NCBI GenBank assembly: GCA_036511595.1
Contig: DATCBY010000045.1
Span: 1 to 64,000 of the forward strand
Reading direction: 5' to 3'
Origin: DASZQY01 sp036511595
GTDB lineage: Bacteria; Pseudomonadota; Alphaproteobacteria; Rhizobiales; Kaistiaceae
Length of the DNA stretch: 64,000 bases
Position 1 is the stretch's first letter. The number at the start of each line of letters is the position of its first letter. The position numbers and the translations under genes were made by a program. Below, in pieces: positions 60,294-64,000 of this stretch. The notes beneath the pieces are model-generated. The model searched no databases. It saw nothing but the letters and a program-made list of their open reading frames with translations, and was not told where the DNA came from.

Positions 60294-61073
60294 ATGGCCG
60301 GCCAATCCAAGCTCGGCGACTATCGGCCCGCCCCCTACGTGCGGCAACTGGTGCTGGATGATCCGGACATGCGGAACGCGCTCGGTCTTGAGTTGCGCGG
60401 CGCGTTGGTGGAGGCACTGACCAGTGCTGCTGCCGACAGCGATTGCCGCGTCGTCATCGTCACCGGCAGCGGCAAGATTTTCGCCTCGGGCTCCGACATC
60501 CGCATACTCGCCCAATCGACGCCCGCCGATGTCGGACGCGCGGAGATTCGTGAGATGTGGGAGGTGCTCGCGGGCTTTGCGAAGCCGCTGATCGCGGCGC
60601 TGAACGGCCATGCGCTCGGCGGAGGATTGGAGTTGGCGCTCTGCGCCGACATCGTTATCGCCGCCCGCGGCATCAAGCTCGGCAACCCCGAACCAAAACT
60701 CGGCATCATGCCGGGCGGGGGCGCGACGCAGAGGCTGACGCGTGCGGTCGGATTGCAGCGCGCGGCGTACCTGCTGCTCACCGGCGAGGCGATCGATGCC
60801 GACACGGCCGAGCGCTGGGGACTGGTGAGCGAAGTATGCGAACCCGCCAGCCTGCCAGCGCGGGTCCTCGCGCTTGCCGGGACCATCGCCGCGTTGCCAC
60901 CGCGGGCGCTCGCCGCCATCAAGCGGGTCGCGCGCGAAGGTTTCGATCTACCGCTCGACGCGGCGCTCGCATTGGAATTCGAGGCCTTCCTTGAAGTGTT
61001 CGCGACGGCGGACAAGCGCGAAGGTCTGGCCGCCTTCCTCGAAAAGCGGTCGCCAAAGTTTACGGGAGAGTGA
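60294..61073 (+). CDS. Enoyl-CoA hydratase/isomerase-family protein
   Basis: 259 aa crotonase: KIFASGSDIRIL and GHALGGGLELALCADIVIAA (oxyanion hole, with Glu in the second segment), then NPEPKLGIMPGGGATQRL with the second Glu-type position. Looks like a true hydratase, unlike the one at 58092. ATG 60294 with GGGAG 11 nt upstream; a TTG at 60285 is less likely. First gene of the rightward operon ECH, 3-hydroxyacyl-CoA dehydrogenase. Confidence 0.87.
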   Translation: MAGQSKLGDYRPAPYVRQLVLDDPDMRNALGLELRGALVEALTSAAADSDCRVVIVTGSGKIFASGSDIRILAQSTPADVGRAEIREMWEVLAGFAKPLIAALNGHALGGGLELALCADIVIAARGIKLGNPEPKLGIMPGGGATQRLTRAVGLQRAAYLLLTGEAIDADTAERWGLVSEVCEPASLPARVLALAGTIAALPPRALAAIKRVAREGFDLPLDAALALEFEAFLEVFATADKREGLAAFLEKRSPKFTGE

Positions 61074-62596
61074 TGGGCGTCATCCGGACCATCGGAGTGA
61101 TCGGCGCCGGCACGATGGGTCGCGGCATCGCCGAACTCGCAGCACGGAACGGTTTTTCGGTGACGGTGCACGACGCCGCCGATAACGCCGCAGCACACGC
61201 CATCGGAACTGTTCGCGACGGGTTGGGCCGGGATATTTCCAAGGGCCGCATGACGCGGACAGAAGCGGAAGTCGTCGTCGGCCGACTGGCGTCGGATAAT
61301 CTGGCCGCGGCCGTCGCGGCAGACCTCGTCATCGAAGCGGCGCTCGAGGACATCAAGGTCAAGCGGTCGCTGTTTCGGGAGATTTCCCGGCTGGCCTCGC
61401 CGGAGGCGATCCTGACAACCAATACCAGCTCGCTGTCGATCGCCGCGATCGCGGAAGGGGTCAGCGATCCCTCCCGATTTGCCGGGCTGCACTTTTTCAA
61501 TCCACCGACCCGAGTCCGTGCGGTAGAGATCGTTCGCGGGCCCGCGACCGCGGCGGCGACCACCGAGACGTTGCGGTGGTTCGCCGGCGCTCTCGGCCAG
61601 CGTCCGTTCGTCGTCGGCGACACGCCTGGTTTTCTCGTCAACCATATCGGCCGCGCCTTCACGGGCGAGTCTTTGCGCATTCTCGACGAAGGTATCGCTT
61701 CGGCGACTGAGATCGACCGCATCGTCCGCGACGCGCTGCATTTCAGGATGGGTCCGTTCGAGCTGCTGGACCTTGTCGGGCTGGACATCTCGGCGGCCGT
61801 GGCTGAGCAAGTCTGGCGCGCTTTCGGTGGGGAGCCGCGTTTTCGACCTGCCCCGATTGTCGCCGAACGTGTTGGTCGCGGTTTATTGGGCCGCAAGTCG
61901 GGTAGCGGCTTCTACGAATACGACAGCAGAGGCCGCCCTCTGAGTGATGGCGAACCGGATTTGCACGGCGTCCCCCAACCCGTGCGGCTGGTCGGGTTCG
62001 ACGCTAGTTCCGCGCGGCGCGTTGCCGGGCTATTTCCACCAGATATGGTCACGATGGATCCGACCGCGATCGCGCTCGTCGGACCGATCGGCGGCAGCGC
62101 GGCGACGGAAGCGGGCCGCCTTGGGCTCGATCCGGCGCGAACGGTCGCGATCGACACCGTCTTCACCGACCGCGTCACGCTCGCCGGGGCGCCCGACATC
62201 GCGGCTGCCGTGGCCGCCGGCGTGCGCGCCGCCGGTCACCCGGTGTCGGTCGTTGCCGACGGGCCTGGCCTCCCGGCACAGCGCATCGCAACGATGATGG
62301 TTCTGGTCGCCGCCGAGGCGGCCGCAGCCGGCATAGGCACGCCGGAAGATATCGACGTCGCGGCGCGGCTGGCGCTGGCCTATCCGCGGGGTCCGTTCGA
62401 GCTTTGCGACGCGGTCGGCGCGGAGACGATCGCCGCCATGGCTGCGGGGCTCTTCGCGCTCACTGGCGACCGGCGCTGGCGACCGAGCGCATGGCTCGAC
62501 CGTCACGCCCAAACCGGCGTCGAGTGGCGCAATCTCAGTCAGAGCAGGAACTTACGCCAAATTGACAGCAGCCAAAGCGAAGCCCAAAACTCCTAA
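61070..62596 (+). CDS. 3-Hydroxyacyl-CoA dehydrogenase (PaaH/PaaC-like, two-domain)
   Basis: 508 aa NAD enzyme: GAGTMGRGIAELAARNGF Rossmann motif, TTNTSSLSIAAIA, catalytic His in GLHFFNPP with Glu in DLVIEAALED-type region, DTPGFLVNHI, and a repeated C-terminal helical domain (YPRGPFELCDAVGAETI). Oxidises 3-hydroxyacyl-CoA in the lower beta-oxidation-like part of the aromatic route. GTG 61070 overlaps the hydratase stop (GTGA). Confidence 0.88.
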   Translation: MMGVIRTIGVIGAGTMGRGIAELAARNGFSVTVHDAADNAAAHAIGTVRDGLGRDISKGRMTRTEAEVVVGRLASDNLAAAVAADLVIEAALEDIKVKRSLFREISRLASPEAILTTNTSSLSIAAIAEGVSDPSRFAGLHFFNPPTRVRAVEIVRGPATAAATTETLRWFAGALGQRPFVVGDTPGFLVNHIGRAFTGESLRILDEGIASATEIDRIVRDALHFRMGPFELLDLVGLDISAAVAEQVWRAFGGEPRFRPAPIVAERVGRGLLGRKSGSGFYEYDSRGRPLSDGEPDLHGVPQPVRLVGFDASSARRVAGLFPPDMVTMDPTAIALVGPIGGSAATEAGRLGLDPARTVAIDTVFTDRVTLAGAPDIAAAVAAGVRAAGHPVSVVADGPGLPAQRIATMMVLVAAEAAAAGIGTPEDIDVAARLALAYPRGPFELCDAVGAETIAAMAAGLFALTGDRRWRPSAWLDRHAQTGVEWRNLSQSRNLRQIDSSQSEAQNS

Positions 62597-62622
62597 TTCG
62601 GGCAGATAGAAAGCCGAAACAG

Positions 62623-64000
62623 ATGGCCGAGCGTTCCTTCGCCAAGGAAGTCCAGCAACTGAAAATCGGCGCGGGCGAGGAGTTCCGCGGCGAGGGTATT
62701 CTGGCCGTCACCAAGGCGCTGCTCCAGTGCGGCGTCGGCTACGTCGCCGGGTATCAGGGCGCGCCGATCTCGCACCTGATGGATGTGCTGGCCGATGCGC
62801 AGGACATTATGGCCGATCTCGGCGTGCACTTTGAAGCGAGCGCCAGCGAGGCGACCGCGGCGGCGACGCTTGCCGCCAGCGTTCACTATCCTATCCGCGG
62901 GGCGGTCACCTTCAAGTCGACGGTTGGTACCAACGTCGCCTCCGATGCGCTCGCCAACCTGGCATCAAGCGGCGTCAAGGGCGGCGCGGTCATCATCGTC
63001 GGCGAGGACTACGGCGAGGGCTCCTCGATCATGCAGGAGCGCAGTCACGCCTTCGCGATGAAATCGCAGATCTGGCTGCTCGATCCCCGGCCGAACCTCG
63101 AGTCGATCGTCAAGGCGGTGGAGGATTCCTTCGAGCTTTCGGAAGCGTCGAACACGCCGGTCATGATGGAAATCCGCATTCGCGCCTGCCATCTCCACGG
63201 CCGCTTCATCGCCAAGGACAACAAGCGCCCGCCGTTCACCGTCGCCGACGCGCTGGAACACCCGCAGCGTGACACCGCCCGTATCGTGCTGCCGCCGGCC
63301 TCCTACGCGCACGAGCACGAGAAGATCAATATTCGCCTGCCGGCCGCGATCAAGTTCATCAAGGAGCGCAAGCTCAACGAGCTCTTCGGTCCGGCGGACG
63401 GCAATGTCGGCATCATCCTGCAAGGCGGCATGTACAACGGCGTCATCCGCGCCCTGCAGCAGTTGGGCCTCGCGGACATCTGGGGCGAGACGCAAATCCC
63501 GCTCTATGTCCTCAACGTCACCTATCCGCTGATTGACGACGAGGTTGCCGACTTCTGCCGCGACAAGGATGCGGTGCTGATTGTCGAGGAGGGCCAGCCG
63601 GACTACCTCGACCAGTCGATCTCGAAAATCCTGCGGAATGCCGGTGTTGGCGCCAAGCTCATTGGCAAGGGGCCACTGCCGATGGCGGGTGAATACACGG
63701 CCAAGGTGATGCTCGACGGCATCGGCGCGTTCCTGCGCCAGCAGGCGCCGTCGCTGCTCACGGACCGATTGCGCGCTCCGAACGTCGCAGCGGCGGATGC
63801 CGATGACGACATGAAGGCTCTGGCGAAGGAAGTGCCGATGCGGCCGGCCGGGTTCTGCACCGGCTGCCCCGAGCGGCCGATCTTCGCCGCAATGAAGCTC
63901 GTCCAGAACGATGTCGGCGAGCATCAGGTGGCGAGCGATATCGGCTGCCACCTCTTCTCGATCCTGCCGCCGTTCAACATCGGCGGCACCACCATGGGTT
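62623..64000 (+). CDS. Indolepyruvate:ferredoxin oxidoreductase-like alpha subunit, 3' end outside window
   Basis: 459 codons seen. N-terminal pyrimidine-type domain (YVAGYQGAPISHLMDVL, HFEASASEATAAATLAAS, FKSTVGTNVASDALANL), then the core, and the beginning of the ThDP-binding domain (CTGCPERPIFAAMK, ASDIGCHLFSILPP). Family members oxidatively decarboxylate aryl-2-oxo acids to aryl-CoA with ferredoxin. Here a possible reaction is an arylglyoxylate (such as 2-aminophenylglyoxylate) to an aryl-CoA feeding the monooxygenase/reductase (inference). ATG 62623, 26 nt after the dehydrogenase stop. A gamma/beta subunit would be expected beyond 64000. Confidence 0.8.
   Translation, partial: MAERSFAKEVQQLKIGAGEEFRGEGILAVTKALLQCGVGYVAGYQGAPISHLMDVLADAQDIMADLGVHFEASASEATAAATLAASVHYPIRGAVTFKSTVGTNVASDALANLASSGVKGGAVIIVGEDYGEGSSIMQERSHAFAMKSQIWLLDPRPNLESIVKAVEDSFELSEASNTPVMMEIRIRACHLHGRFIAKDNKRPPFTVADALEHPQRDTARIVLPPASYAHEHEKINIRLPAAIKFIKERKLNELFGPADGNVGIILQGGMYNGVIRALQQLGLADIWGETQIPLYVLNVTYPLIDDEVADFCRDKDAVLIVEEGQPDYLDQSISKILRNAGVGAKLIGKGPLPMAGEYTAKVMLDGIGAFLRQQAPSLLTDRLRAPNVAAADADDDMKALAKEVPMRPAGFCTGCPERPIFAAMKLVQNDVGEHQVASDIGCHLFSILPPFNIGGTTMG

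Noticed and set aside
60335..61810. 491-codon open frame on the minus strand
   Set aside because: Antisense to the enoyl-CoA hydratase and 3-hydroxyacyl-CoA dehydrogenase genes; Arg/Ser/Pro-rich with no motif.
62965..63951. Open frame of 328 codons on the minus strand near the right edge
   Set aside because: It lies antisense to the well-conserved ferredoxin-oxidoreductase-like gene and encodes no recognisable protein; it is a shadow caused by high third-position GC.
1..64000. CRISPR arrays, rRNA genes, intact insertion sequences or prophage structural genes
   Set aside because: No regularly spaced repeats, rRNA-like stretches, transposase motifs or phage genes were seen; the only mobility traces are the integrase remnant and tRNA-like repeats.

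Overview
The window is GC-rich, densely packed DNA, most likely from an alphaproteobacterium of the Rhizobiales (Bradyrhizobium/Rhodopseudomonas-like). The basis is family content: a Tat-exported HiPIP, a TolC protein with a rhizobial-type C-terminus, tRNA-Met-like att debris, many sugar-acid catabolic genes with ABC transporters, and a 2-aminobenzoyl-CoA type aromatic pathway. No rRNA, CRISPR array or intact insertion sequence was found. Most operon junctions are 1-4 nt ATGA/GTGA/TGATG overlaps.

Layout. (1) 1-2.7 kb is a scarred border: a HiPIP cut by the window edge, an out-of-frame tandem duplication of a small unknown protein, a 5'-truncated TolC-type gene, the 3' half of a tRNA-Met-like gene, and the C-terminal half of a tyrosine recombinase fused by a junction to the tail of a GntR regulator. 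A 39-nt copy of the tRNA segment (2 mismatches) recurs at 45.07 kb, so 2.2-45.1 kb looks like an integrated catabolic island that has since decayed at its ends. (2) 3.7-21.0 kb, module 1: SDRs, an SMP-30 lactonase, a MalFG-type sugar ABC transporter, a six-gene operon (E1-beta, E1-alpha, CatC-like isomerase, CitE-like lyase, MaoC hydratase, class III CoA-transferase), a LacI regulator, an enolase-superfamily dehydratase, a free-standing lipoyl domain, a second MaoC protein and a second CoA-transferase. (3) 21.0-41.0 kb, module 2: acyl-CoA ligase, SDRs, EthD, VOC protein, amidohydrolase, tartrate-type dehydrogenase, SMP-30, two enolase-superfamily dehydratases, two ribose-type ABC transporters and a second LacI regulator. 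(4) 41.0-45.0 kb: an AceE/MdeB-like E1 divergent from an Lrp/AsnC regulator, then a Gfo/Idh/MocA dehydrogenase. (5) 45.1-64 kb, module 3: a fused 2-aminobenzoyl-CoA monooxygenase/reductase with acyl-CoA dehydrogenases, RidA, thioesterase, enoyl-CoA hydratases, 3-hydroxyacyl-CoA dehydrogenase, a Liv-type ABC importer, a MarR regulator, MaoC pair, MBL and isochorismatase-fold proteins, and the start of an indolepyruvate:ferredoxin oxidoreductase-like subunit cut by the window end.

How it fits together. Each module has its own recurring intergenic palindrome and its own regulator: TCAAnCGnnTGA (4 sites) with LacI-1, TGrAACGATwTCA-like (5 sites) with LacI-2, and TTTAAGCTTAAA (4 sites) with MarR. 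These site sets define three regulons directly from the sequence, although cognate pairing is inference. Module 1 is the most unusual: it appears to route a sugar-acid-derived 2-oxo acid through a 2-oxoacid dehydrogenase E1 and a free lipoyl domain, with no E2 acyltransferase or E3 nearby, into a CoA-transferase/hydratase/CitE-lyase sequence resembling C5-dicarboxyl-CoA chemistry. All four transporters have a hairpin directly after the binding-protein gene. Every convergent gene pair abuts or overlaps, three of them sharing a single CTAG.
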